Origin: Pontibacillus salipaludis
GTDB taxonomy: Bacteria; Bacillota; Bacilli; Bacillales; BH030062
Direction: 5' to 3'
Assembly: GCF_014642405.1 (NCBI RefSeq)
Contig: NZ_BMIN01000005.1
Span: forward strand, 1 to 64,000
Length of the DNA: 64,000 nucleotides
The position numbers and the translations under genes are program-made. Under the pieces are notes generated by a model. It was not told the DNA's origin, searched no databases, and was given only the letters and a program-made list of their open reading frames with translations. Below, piece by piece: positions 16,123-24,003 of the stretch. How positions within the stretch are numbered: position 1 is the first letter of the stretch; the number at the start of each line of letters is the position of its first letter.

Positions 16123-18128
16123 TAGTTAACCTCCACGATATCAAAGTAACCATCACGGATTAACGTGTATTTATGTTCTTCATAATAATCTAGTAAATAC
16201 TGTTTGGAGCTATGATCTTTCATCATTTCAACATAATCTTTTGTAATTTCAGTATCCGTTGAAAGGATAATAACCTGATCAGACAATTCTTTATAGTAAT
16301 TTTCTATTAAACGATTTCTGTGAATACTGTCTAGTCTTCCGAGAGGTGTATCAATCACCATTGGTAAATCTAAATCAGAAGCTTTTATTAAAGCCCATAT
16401 TAAAGCAGAAGAAATCATTTGCATCTCACCAGCAGAGCGATCTAAAATACTAATCTCTTGACCACGCTCATTATAAAGTCTGATAGAATAATTGTTTATA
16501 TCGAAGACAACTTCTCCAAACTCATCTGTTTTTCGGAATAACTTCTTGAGCATCTTTTCAAACTCATCTCGAATGAGTTCAGCTTTTAATTCTGTCGCTC
16601 TTGTTAGGAATTCCTCAGAAAATGCTTTAGTACGGCTAACATAGTCTACTTTTTGATTCAATTCATCAGCAGAAACATCAGTAGATGAAAGTCTAGTTAA
16701 CTTATTACGTAAATTTGTTTTCTTATCTTTAAGAGGAGTTAGTTTCCTAAATGCTGCTCTTATTCTTGAATTTAAGACACCCTTCTTCTCTTGGAGCTGT
16801 GCGATCTTTTGTGTTTCTTCTTCAATATCAACTGACTCAGGAGCAGCTTGGATTTCTACCTCTAATTCTTCGTATTGACTTCTCAACTCAGAAAGTTCTT
16901 TCTGAATTTGATGTAGGTAGGTAACATCTTTTTGGGGAAGAGTATGAATAATATTCTCTTCTCTAGAGGATAAGTCATGAATAGCTTCTAAATCAGATGA
17001 AGAGCCTTCCTCTTCATTAAGCCAGACTTTTTCCCCAATTTCTTTGATCTGATCAAGTTGTTGATCAGTAAGGGGAGGGTCAATGTCTTTTCCGAGCAAA
17101 GTGTTAATAAAACGATTATAGGGTTCCAGTGAATTTTCCCTCATAATCTTTTTGTTCTTCACTTCTTTTTCTGATTTAATTTCTTTTCTTAAAGCTTTAA
17201 TATCCTTGCTAAGAATAATATAAAGAATATTTTCTTTATATTGTCTATCTAATTCCTCTTTCTTTAAATCAAGTTTTGTACTAATTTGTGACTGTTTTTT
17301 CACCAATGTTTCTCTAGATTTGGAATTATTAGCTATTTTCTCATTACGTTGAGTAGTATATGTGGCTATTTCTTCATCTACAGAATGAACCTCTTTCTTG
17401 GTTTTGTTGATGTATTTATCATACTTCTCTATCTCGGCTTCAGTCTCTTCTAGTTCTTTCTGGTGTTTATTCACAGTATCTTGGTTTGTTGCACTCGAAA
17501 GCTTTCTATAAAGATCTGATTCAAGTGTTTCAAGATTCTTAACAAGTAGCTTATAACTATCTAAGCCAGTAATTTTATGGATAGCTTGTTTCATATCCGA
17601 ACTATTTTGTTTTGTGATGAGATCTTTAATTTCTTCTCCATCGAAAATGAAAAAGGGAGCTGCTTTATACGGGATAATACGGTCTATAAAACGGTTAAAA
17701 GATTCAATATCTGTAATGTTAAGTTCTTTTTCCTTGCGAATTCCTGGTTTCTTAATAAAGATATCTCGGTTTTCGCTCATATTGGTCTTGAACTTATCAA
17801 ATGTCCAGCGGACTTTTAAACGCCATTCCTCCCCCGAGTCCATTTGAAGGGTTAGGGAAACAGCACAATCGCGTCCACCTTCTTCAAAGTATGTATTATT
17901 AATCATGTTAGCTAACAATCTTTCATACTCAGTTTTGGTAATACCTCGGTGTCCAAAAAGTACATAACGAATAGCTTTTAAAATCGTCGTTTTACCAGCG
18001 CCGTTTAATCCTCCTAGTAAAATGATGTTGCGGTTTTCTTCTTTATCCTTTTCAGTAATGGATAAATCAATTTCTTGGTGCCCATAATATGTTTTATAGT
18101 TTTCAAATACAATTTTTTTAAATCTCAA
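16122..18128 (-). CDS. DndD-family SMC-like ATPase (second DndD paralogue)
   Basis: 668 residues. Walker A GGLNGAGKT lies at about 39-47, a DndD-typical FIFDGEEI block at about 164-171, and long coiled-coil arms span about 190-560. A signature-like DRSAGEMQM leads to Walker B PMVIDTPLGRLDS (about 589-601). PLGRLDS and the following STDTEI are close to the canonical DndD at 24004, so this is a true DndD relative rather than Rad50. The gene overlaps its neighbours on both sides by 1 and 4 bases. It may support a second modification specificity or an effector complex. Confidence 0.85.
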   Translation of the reverse strand: MRFKKIVFENYKTYYGHQEIDLSITEKDKEENRNIILLGGLNGAGKTTILKAIRYVLFGHRGITKTEYERLLANMINNTYFEEGGRDCAVSLTLQMDSGEEWRLKVRWTFDKFKTNMSENRDIFIKKPGIRKEKELNITDIESFNRFIDRIIPYKAAPFFIFDGEEIKDLITKQNSSDMKQAIHKITGLDSYKLLVKNLETLESDLYRKLSSATNQDTVNKHQKELEETEAEIEKYDKYINKTKKEVHSVDEEIATYTTQRNEKIANNSKSRETLVKKQSQISTKLDLKKEELDRQYKENILYIILSKDIKALRKEIKSEKEVKNKKIMRENSLEPYNRFINTLLGKDIDPPLTDQQLDQIKEIGEKVWLNEEEGSSSDLEAIHDLSSREENIIHTLPQKDVTYLHQIQKELSELRSQYEELEVEIQAAPESVDIEEETQKIAQLQEKKGVLNSRIRAAFRKLTPLKDKKTNLRNKLTRLSSTDVSADELNQKVDYVSRTKAFSEEFLTRATELKAELIRDEFEKMLKKLFRKTDEFGEVVFDINNYSIRLYNERGQEISILDRSAGEMQMISSALIWALIKASDLDLPMVIDTPLGRLDSIHRNRLIENYYKELSDQVIILSTDTEITKDYVEMMKDHSSKQYLLDYYEEHKYTLIRDGYFDIVEVN

Positions 18129-18319
18129 ACTGACTCATCCTTCTGATCTTTTTTTACATAAAAAGAGATCAAATTTTCGATCTCGGCTACTTTTTTAGAA
18201 TCTTTTTCATTCTCATAAGAACTTCTCTTTGATTCTTGAAGCAATTTATAAACCATTTCAGAACTAATTTCATATTTTTTAACTAACTCATGTATCAAAA
18301 TCTTCTCGGAATAGTGCAT
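18125..18319 (-). CDS. 64-residue protein associated with the second DndD
   Basis: Predicted helical: a HELVKKYEISSEMVYKLLQES segment looks like a small helix-turn-helix, followed by a charged helix. It overlaps the DndD-like gene by four bases (ATGA) and opens the operon. Databases name such ORFs 'DNA modification system-associated small protein'; I place it there from memory of that family. The downstream operon order is small protein, DndD-like, DndE-like. Confidence 0.6.
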   Translation of the reverse strand: MHYSEKILIHELVKKYEISSEMVYKLLQESKRSSYENEKDSKKVAEIENLISFYVKKDQKDESV

Positions 18320-18458
18320 AACTGGTCTCCTTTACAACTCTTTCCTAAATCCATTTTACTAATTTTGCAAAGGATAAAACAAGACTTAATAGTAAGAAGT
18401 ATTTTACAATTGTTACTTTTGGTTTGATAAAATAGTAGTAGAAATTAGAGGTGATTAC

Positions 18459-19820
18459 ATGAACTTTAAAATCCCAGATTTTATAGAATTAAGAGACTAT
18501 CAGCATCAAGCTATTGATAATTGGCTAGCAAACGAAAAACAAGGGCTCTTAGAAATGGCTACCGGTACAGGGAAAACAATTACTGCTTTGGCTCTTGCAC
18601 AAGAGCTTTTTAAAGAGAAAAATAGATTAAATATTGTAATAGTCACTCCTTTTAATCAACTCTCATCCCAATGGATGAAAGAATGCAGAAACTTTGGCTT
18701 AAAGCCTATTAAGGCCTATGAGCAATCGAAGGTATGGTCACCTCAATTGGATGAATCAATTCGTGCCTTTAAAAAGGGCTATACCGATTTAGTTGTTACA
18801 GTTACTACTAATGCAACCTTCTCAATGGATACCTTTCAAAGTAAAGTGAATAAAATGGGGGAAGATACTCTAATCATTGTTGATGAGGCTCACTATTTTG
18901 GGGCTGAGAATTTAAATAAAAGCTTACCAGGAATCTTTCGGTATCGATTAGGCTTAACAGCCACTCCAACTCGCTGGATGGATGAGGGTGGCACAAACCA
19001 ACTGATTAAGTATTTTGGCAATAAAGTTGTTTATTCTTTCTCATTAAAGGAAGCCATTGATCGGGGATTCTTAACCAGGTATTACTACTATCCGCACTTA
19101 GTTCATCTTAACGAAGAAGAAAGCGAACAATATATCGAGTTGACGAATAAAATCAAGAAACTCTATTATAGGTCAAAGGAAGATTCTGAAGCTAAAGAGT
19201 CGATGGAGAAGTTAGCTTTAAAGAGAGCTAGAATTATTTATTCTGCTGAAAATAAAATTTCAGTTTTAATAAATCTACTCAAAGAATCAGGTATCCACAA
19301 ACACTCTTTGTTTTATTGTGGCGATGGGTATTACAAAAAGCAAAGACAAGTGGACGCAGTTAGAGAATTATTAAGTAATGATTTCAATGTAATTGCGAAT
19401 AGATTTACCTCAAGAGAATCAAATCAGGAACGGAGTGAATTATTGAGCTCCTTTGAAAGTGGAAAAACGGAGGCTCTTGTTGCTATCAAATGTTTAGATG
19501 AAGGGATTGATGTACCTGCTACGAAGTATGCATATTTAATTGCAAGCTCTGGCAACCCTAAGGAATTTGTGCAAAGAAGGGGAAGGGTATTACGGAAACA
19601 TCCTGATAAAAAGTTTGCTACAATCCATGACTTTATTGTGATTCCTCCAGACATTCAAGATGTAACTTCTGGTGAAGATGATTATTATAATATGGTAAGG
19701 TCCCAGTTAAAAAAAGAGTTCTTACGTTTTAAAGAATTCTCAGGTCTAGCTATAAATGGCCCGGAAGCTGAAAATGTAGTTTGGGAATTGAAAAGAGAGT
19801 TTAACTTAATGGATATATAA
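18459..19820 (+). CDS. superfamily 2 helicase of a phosphorothioation-linked operon (Pbe-like)
   Basis: 453 residues with the full SF2 set: Q-like region DYQHQAIDNWL, Walker A ATGTGKT (34-40), DEAH in IIVDEAHYFG (about 140), motif III in LGLTATPTR (about 169), motif V KCLDEGIDVP and motif VI QRRGRVLRK (about 370). It belongs to the type III-restriction/Rad25-like group of DNA translocases. It starts a four-gene rightward operon divergent from the DndD2-DndE2 operon and convergent with dndBCDEA. The composition resembles the archaeal PbeABCD effector that blocks replication of unmodified viral DNA; that assignment is inference. Confidence 0.85.
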   Translation: MNFKIPDFIELRDYQHQAIDNWLANEKQGLLEMATGTGKTITALALAQELFKEKNRLNIVIVTPFNQLSSQWMKECRNFGLKPIKAYEQSKVWSPQLDESIRAFKKGYTDLVVTVTTNATFSMDTFQSKVNKMGEDTLIIVDEAHYFGAENLNKSLPGIFRYRLGLTATPTRWMDEGGTNQLIKYFGNKVVYSFSLKEAIDRGFLTRYYYYPHLVHLNEEESEQYIELTNKIKKLYYRSKEDSEAKESMEKLALKRARIIYSAENKISVLINLLKESGIHKHSLFYCGDGYYKKQRQVDAVRELLSNDFNVIANRFTSRESNQERSELLSSFESGKTEALVAIKCLDEGIDVPATKYAYLIASSGNPKEFVQRRGRVLRKHPDKKFATIHDFIVIPPDIQDVTSGEDDYYNMVRSQLKKEFLRFKEFSGLAINGPEAENVVWELKREFNLMDI

Positions 19821-19836
19821 TAAAGGGGTAATATAT

Positions 19837-20004
19837 ATGAACGAAAATGACTTATATCGAATATTAGACGAACTGGATGAACATGAACAACAAATATTTA
19901 TGAAGATTGTAAAGGCGGAAAAGGAATTATTACATCGCAAATCGCTTCAAGGAACTTCTATTAAAAAGGATATTTACAACTTTATTAAAGAGGGGGTGAA
20001 ATAA
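19837..20004 (+). CDS. 55-residue helical protein of the Pbe-like operon
   Basis: The ATG at 19837 follows AAAGGGGTAA. The stop overlaps the next ATG as TAATG (20002-20006), showing translational coupling. It is predicted all helical and acidic at the start (LYRILDELDEHEQQIF), then basic, ending INFIKEGVK-like. Like the 64-residue protein of the divergent operon, it directly precedes a DndD-like ATPase, suggesting a small accessory subunit for each ATPase. Confidence 0.7.
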   Translation: MNENDLYRILDELDEHEQQIFMKIVKAEKELLHRKSLQGTSIKKDIYNFIKEGVK

Positions 20005-21980
20005 TGCTAATCCGTAAATTAACACTGAATAACTTCAGACAGTATTTTGGGAAGCAGGAAATGAAGTTCTCTGTTAACGAAGATAATAATATAACAGTGA
20101 TTCATGGAGAGAACGGAGCTGGTAAAACAGCACTATTAAATGCATTTAACTGGAGTTTATATGGAATAACAGATCTACCAGATCCAGATAAGCTAGTGAA
20201 CAGTTATGCTGTAGAATCGGCGCCTGATGCTAGAAAAGTTGAAATGTATGTAGAGTTAGAATTTGAATCGCGTGAAGTAGAATACATATTAAAGAGGAGT
20301 ATAGTTGGAACTAAATATGGTTCTGATTTAAGGAACCCTGAAGAGCAAATCTTACTTCAATATTTTAGCGACGGACAATGGAGAAAGCTAAGCAACCCCA
20401 CAAATGAAATTAATCGCATATTACCCCAGAATCTCAGGAACTATTTCCTATTTGATGGGGAAAGGATTGATCATTTATCACGTCATGATGACAACGATGA
20501 AATTAAAGAAGCTGTAAAGGTAGTAATGGACCTTGAGATCATAGATCGAGGTATTAAGCACACTGAAGATGCAAAGAAAGATTTTCATAAAGAGTGGGCA
20601 AATTTCGCGGATGAGGAAACTAAGCAACTATTAGAACAGGAAGAAAGATATAAAGCGGAAAGAGAAGAGCTAATAGGAGAAGAGAGTCAATTAAAGAATA
20701 ATATAGAGTATCGCAATAAACAAATAAAGGATATAGATGATCAACTTGCACTTGTAAAAGGAATAAGTGAAAAGCAACAAGAGCGGAAGCAGTTAGAAGA
20801 ATCATTAAAAACGTCAAAAGCTGAATTAGAGACTGTTCAGACCTCTTTGCGTAAATTAGTTAGTAAGCAAGGTTATTTAGCTTCTACACATATACTTGCT
20901 GGAAAGATTAAATCTAAATTTGCCTCTGAGACTCCTCAACAAGAAATCTTTCCTGGGCTTACATCTGATTTAGTCCAATCAGTACTAGAGAAAGGGACAT
21001 GTATATGCGGGGAAGAAGTTTGTAATCATCATAAAGAAAATCTTCAAAAGTTATTAGCATCAGTCTCCAAATATAGTCAAGAAGCAACGCAAAGTAATTT
21101 AAATACTCAAATGGAATTGGTTTTAGATAATCGTGATCGATTTATAAGCGAAATTGAAGATAAGCAAAAGTCAGAATACCGATTAAAAGAGCATATAATT
21201 GACTTACAAAACAAACTTGAGGAAATTAGCTCTGAATTAAGTAACCGTGAATATGAAAATGTTCCTGATTTGGAGAGTAATAGAAGAAAGTTCTTAGAGG
21301 ATATCACCAATTATCAAAAGAGTATAGGGGTTATTGAACACAGAACAAAAGAGTTAGATTTAAAGATAAAAGAAATATCGGGGCAAATTAGTAAGCAGCA
21401 GCAAAAACAAGATAAAGCTAATTTAGCCAAACGACGTTTAGATACTTGCGAAAAGCTCACTGCAGTAATGCAAAAAATATATAACCTAAAAGAAGAAGAA
21501 GTTAAAACAGACTTACAAGAAAAAATTCAAGAAGTATATGGTAACTTCTTGCGCAAAGGATTTAAAATTTCACTAACAGATGACTTCAAGTTAGTGGTAC
21601 AGAATCACTACGGTGAAAAGGTTGCGCTTTCTCAAGGAGAAAGGCAAATAACAAGTTTATCTTTTATAGGTGCCATTGTAGATATAGCAAGAAAGCACTA
21701 TCAGAAAAAGTCTTCTAATCTAATTAATGAAGGTGGGATCTATCCACTGGTAATGGATTCACCATTTGGAGCTTTAGATTCTGATCATAGACACAGGGTT
21801 GCCCAAGGAATTCACAAATTATCTGAGCAGATCATAGTGATTGTATCTACCTCCCAATGGAAAGGGGAAGTAGAAGAGTCTCTCAAGAACCACGTTGGGC
21901 ATCAATATATACTAAATTATCATGACCCAAGGCAGGATGTAGAAGAGACACATGAATATACGGAAATAAAAAGGTTGTGA
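20004..21980 (+). CDS. Rad50/DndD-like SMC ATPase of the Pbe-like operon
   Basis: 658 residues. Walker A GENGAGKT is at 35-42, NYFLFDGERID at about 146-156, then coiled coils. At about 333-342 there is a Cys-rich CICGEEVCNHH, placed like a zinc hook but with CxC-x4-C spacing. A signature SQGERQITSLS is followed by Walker B YPLVMDSPFGALDSDHR. The FDGER block and overall size link it to DndD, while MDSPFGALD is closer to Rad50/RecF-type ATPases. The metal motif suggests dimerisation through the arms. It is the third DndD-like ATPase in the island. Confidence 0.85.
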   Translation: MLIRKLTLNNFRQYFGKQEMKFSVNEDNNITVIHGENGAGKTALLNAFNWSLYGITDLPDPDKLVNSYAVESAPDARKVEMYVELEFESREVEYILKRSIVGTKYGSDLRNPEEQILLQYFSDGQWRKLSNPTNEINRILPQNLRNYFLFDGERIDHLSRHDDNDEIKEAVKVVMDLEIIDRGIKHTEDAKKDFHKEWANFADEETKQLLEQEERYKAEREELIGEESQLKNNIEYRNKQIKDIDDQLALVKGISEKQQERKQLEESLKTSKAELETVQTSLRKLVSKQGYLASTHILAGKIKSKFASETPQQEIFPGLTSDLVQSVLEKGTCICGEEVCNHHKENLQKLLASVSKYSQEATQSNLNTQMELVLDNRDRFISEIEDKQKSEYRLKEHIIDLQNKLEEISSELSNREYENVPDLESNRRKFLEDITNYQKSIGVIEHRTKELDLKIKEISGQISKQQQKQDKANLAKRRLDTCEKLTAVMQKIYNLKEEEVKTDLQEKIQEVYGNFLRKGFKISLTDDFKLVVQNHYGEKVALSQGERQITSLSFIGAIVDIARKHYQKKSSNLINEGGIYPLVMDSPFGALDSDHRHRVAQGIHKLSEQIIVIVSTSQWKGEVEESLKNHVGHQYILNYHDPRQDVEETHEYTEIKRL

Positions 21981-21985
21981 ACTAG

Positions 21986-22447
21986 ATGTATAATAGAAGA
22001 GTTAGACGTCCAAAGCAACAAGAACACATTTATACAGAATTAACCGATAAAAATGAGTTTGGGATATTTGAAACATATAAAGACTTATTTATGCTCTCTC
22101 TTACAGTGGGGTATTTGGAGGGAGAGCGAATCCCTTTCAAGGAATCTTTGGAGTTAATTAATTGGCAAGTGTTTAGTGAACGAACGGATGAACCCGTTAT
22201 CAATATGATTGCGTATTTGGAAACAGAAGACCTTTCTTTATTATATGATTCTACTGAGGAAAAATTTGAAGAAAAGATAACCATTGCTGAGGAATATGCA
22301 GCAAGTGGGGCCGAGAAAGTTTATAATATTATCATGGAAGACGAGAAGAATGGTTTAAGAAATGTTATTGATTATATAGAGGAACTTCACGATATCACAG
22401 ATCATTCCGAGTTGGAAAGAAGACGTTTGACTCAAGATTTAATCTAA
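21986..22447 (+). CDS. DNA phosphorothioation-associated protein 4-like
   Basis: 153 residues, mostly helical. The blocks RRPKQQEHIYTELTDKNEFG, IFETYKDLFMLSLTVGY, RIPFKESLELINWQVFS and VINMIAYLETED follow the small family that NCBI names 'DNA phosphorothioation-associated protein 4', which accompanies dnd genes. It starts five bases after the ATPase stop and ends the four-gene operon before a strong terminator. Biochemical role unknown; it is a likely partner of the helicase or the ATPase. The family is recalled from memory and could not be searched. Confidence 0.72.
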   Translation: MYNRRVRRPKQQEHIYTELTDKNEFGIFETYKDLFMLSLTVGYLEGERIPFKESLELINWQVFSERTDEPVINMIAYLETEDLSLLYDSTEEKFEEKITIAEEYAASGAEKVYNIIMEDEKNGLRNVIDYIEELHDITDHSELERRRLTQDLI

Positions 22448-22457
22448 TAAGCATTAA

Positions 22458-22491
22458 AGAGCAAGGTGTTTACACCTTGCTCTTTTTTATA
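22458..22491. terminator. bidirectional terminator between the Pbe-like and dnd operons
   Basis: AGAGCAAGGTG pairs with CACCTTGCTCT around TTTA, followed by TTTTTAT and preceded by ATTAA. It lies between convergent transcription units. Confidence 0.85.
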
Positions 22492-23605
22492 GTTCATTAA
22501 AAATTTCTACTTCACTTAATTCAGAGTAAGGAGAAAAAGAGAAGCGAATCGATTCTCTAACAGCTTTAAGATCTAAACCGGTAGCTTGGAGTACATGTGA
22601 TGGTTTGGCACTACTACAAGCAGAACCAGTGGAAGCGGCAATTATGGGAGCCAACTTTTTTAGCAATACTTCATTATTTAGTCCAATAAATTGAACGTTA
22701 ACTACACCAGGGAGCTTGTCTTTTGTGTCCGAGTTGTAAGCGATATTATCGTGAAATTTTTCATTTAATATTTCTCTTAGGCGAAGTTCTAACTTGTTTA
22801 ATTGTTTTCTGTTTTTATCTAAATTCTTTTTAGCGATTCGTGCAGCCTCGCCGAAACCAACGATATTATGGACAGAATAGGTACCGCTTCTTATCCCATC
22901 TTCTTGTCCTCCGCCATGAAATAAGGGAGTGAAGGGGATCAGCTTCCCGTATTGATCGCTTCTGATTGCTAGAGCCCCTACACCTTTAGGGCCATGCATC
23001 TTGTGCGCAGAACAAGAAAGAAAGCTAATCCCGTCTAGTTCATCCCAATTTATTTCCACTTTACCCAAAGCTTGGGTCGCATCAGTATGGAAAAAGACAT
23101 TGTGCTCTTTGCAAATTGATGAGATTGCTTCAATATCGTTTAAAGATCCAAGTTCATTATTTCCCCACATGATTGAAACCAGAATTGTATCTTCTCTCAT
23201 CACTTCTTTAAGATCATCAGGGTTAACTCTCCCATATTGGTCCACATCTAAATAAGTGACTTCATATCCTTTTGTTTCTAAATGCTCACATACATCCATA
23301 ATCGCGCTGTGTTCGGCTTTAGAGGTAATAATGTGCTTCCCTTTATGGGTGTAATAATCAGCAACGCCTTTGAGAACCATGTTGTTGCTCTCGGTTGCAC
23401 CACTGGTGAAAATAATCTCTTGCTCTTTCGAGTTCAATAATTTAGATAAGTGTGTTCTAGATTCCTTTATAGCCTGATCAGCATTTACGGCTAATTGATA
23501 ATATTTCCCTGAAGGGTTTCCATACTCATTAGATAGGTAAGTAAGCATTTTGTCTTTTACCTCAGGTAAAATAGGGGTAGTTGCACTGTTATCTAAATAA
23601 AGCAA
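22487..23605 (-). CDS. dndA: DndA, cysteine desulfurase for DNA phosphorothioation
   Basis: A PLP enzyme that takes sulfur from cysteine and passes it to DndC. It shows the NifS/IscS features: His99 in AEHSA, the PLP lysine in SAHKMHGPKG (Lys202) and the persulfide cysteine in GSACSSAKPSHVL (about Cys330). 372 residues is normal. Its place as the last gene of the dnd operon marks it as DndA rather than a housekeeping IscS. The start is a TTG at 23605 preceded by AAGGAGG, which itself covers the end of dndE. Confidence 0.92.
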   Translation of the reverse strand: MLYLDNSATTPILPEVKDKMLTYLSNEYGNPSGKYYQLAVNADQAIKESRTHLSKLLNSKEQEIIFTSGATESNNMVLKGVADYYTHKGKHIITSKAEHSAIMDVCEHLETKGYEVTYLDVDQYGRVNPDDLKEVMREDTILVSIMWGNNELGSLNDIEAISSICKEHNVFFHTDATQALGKVEINWDELDGISFLSCSAHKMHGPKGVGALAIRSDQYGKLIPFTPLFHGGGQEDGIRSGTYSVHNIVGFGEAARIAKKNLDKNRKQLNKLELRLREILNEKFHDNIAYNSDTKDKLPGVVNVQFIGLNNEVLLKKLAPIIAASTGSACSSAKPSHVLQATGLDLKAVRESIRFSFSPYSELSEVEIFNEL

Positions 23606-23609
23606 TCTT

Positions 23610-24002
23610 TTAAGCCTCCTTGAGGTTTTCTTCCGACAACTTCAGAAGATTTCTTAATAATTTATCATAATTCCCTGAGTGCTTATATTCTTCATTTAAT
23701 AGTTTCACACCTCTAGTTAGGTGAGCGTTAAATAAATTAGGGAAGTATTCTTCTTCTGTTACCTCTCGATTAGCATGTTGTCGAATTATAGCCTTATAGA
23801 AATAATCATTGTCGCCAGTGAGTGTATTTCGGTTGAATTCTAAACCATTGCGATCGGAAACAACTTCTCCCGGATTATCATTATTCAAAACAGATAATGA
23901 TATTGCAATACGAGAGAGTAAATTAGGAGTTAGACCGGTGGAATTATGAAGATTCTTCAAGATTTCTGCTGTTTCAGCCGTTGTTTTTAAACGGAAATTC
24001 AT
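23610..24002 (-). CDS. dndE: DndE, DNA phosphorothioation protein
   Basis: 130 residues with the classic DndE signature: STGLTPNLLSRIAISLSVL, then GLEFNRNTLTGDNDYFY, and AHLTRGVKLLNEE near the C-terminus. DndE forms tetramers that bind nicked double-stranded DNA and works with DndC and DndD to exchange oxygen for sulfur. It follows dndD by a few bases. It is clearly distinct from the DndE-like protein at 15760. Confidence 0.94.
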   Translation of the reverse strand: MNFRLKTTAETAEILKNLHNSTGLTPNLLSRIAISLSVLNNDNPGEVVSDRNGLEFNRNTLTGDNDYFYKAIIRQHANREVTEEEYFPNLFNAHLTRGVKLLNEEYKHSGNYDKLLRNLLKLSEENLKEA

Positions 24003-24003
24003 A

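Noticed and set aside
18400-18440. Exact promoter boxes for the helicase operon
   Set aside because: TTTACA (18403-18408) and GATAAA (18426-18431) are spaced by 17, but several alternative boxes are equally likely, so no separate feature was called.
22487-23605. Cysteine desulfurase as the housekeeping IscS/SufS
   Set aside because: Its operon position directly after dndE makes DndA the better call; no iscU, sufU or thiI gene is adjacent.
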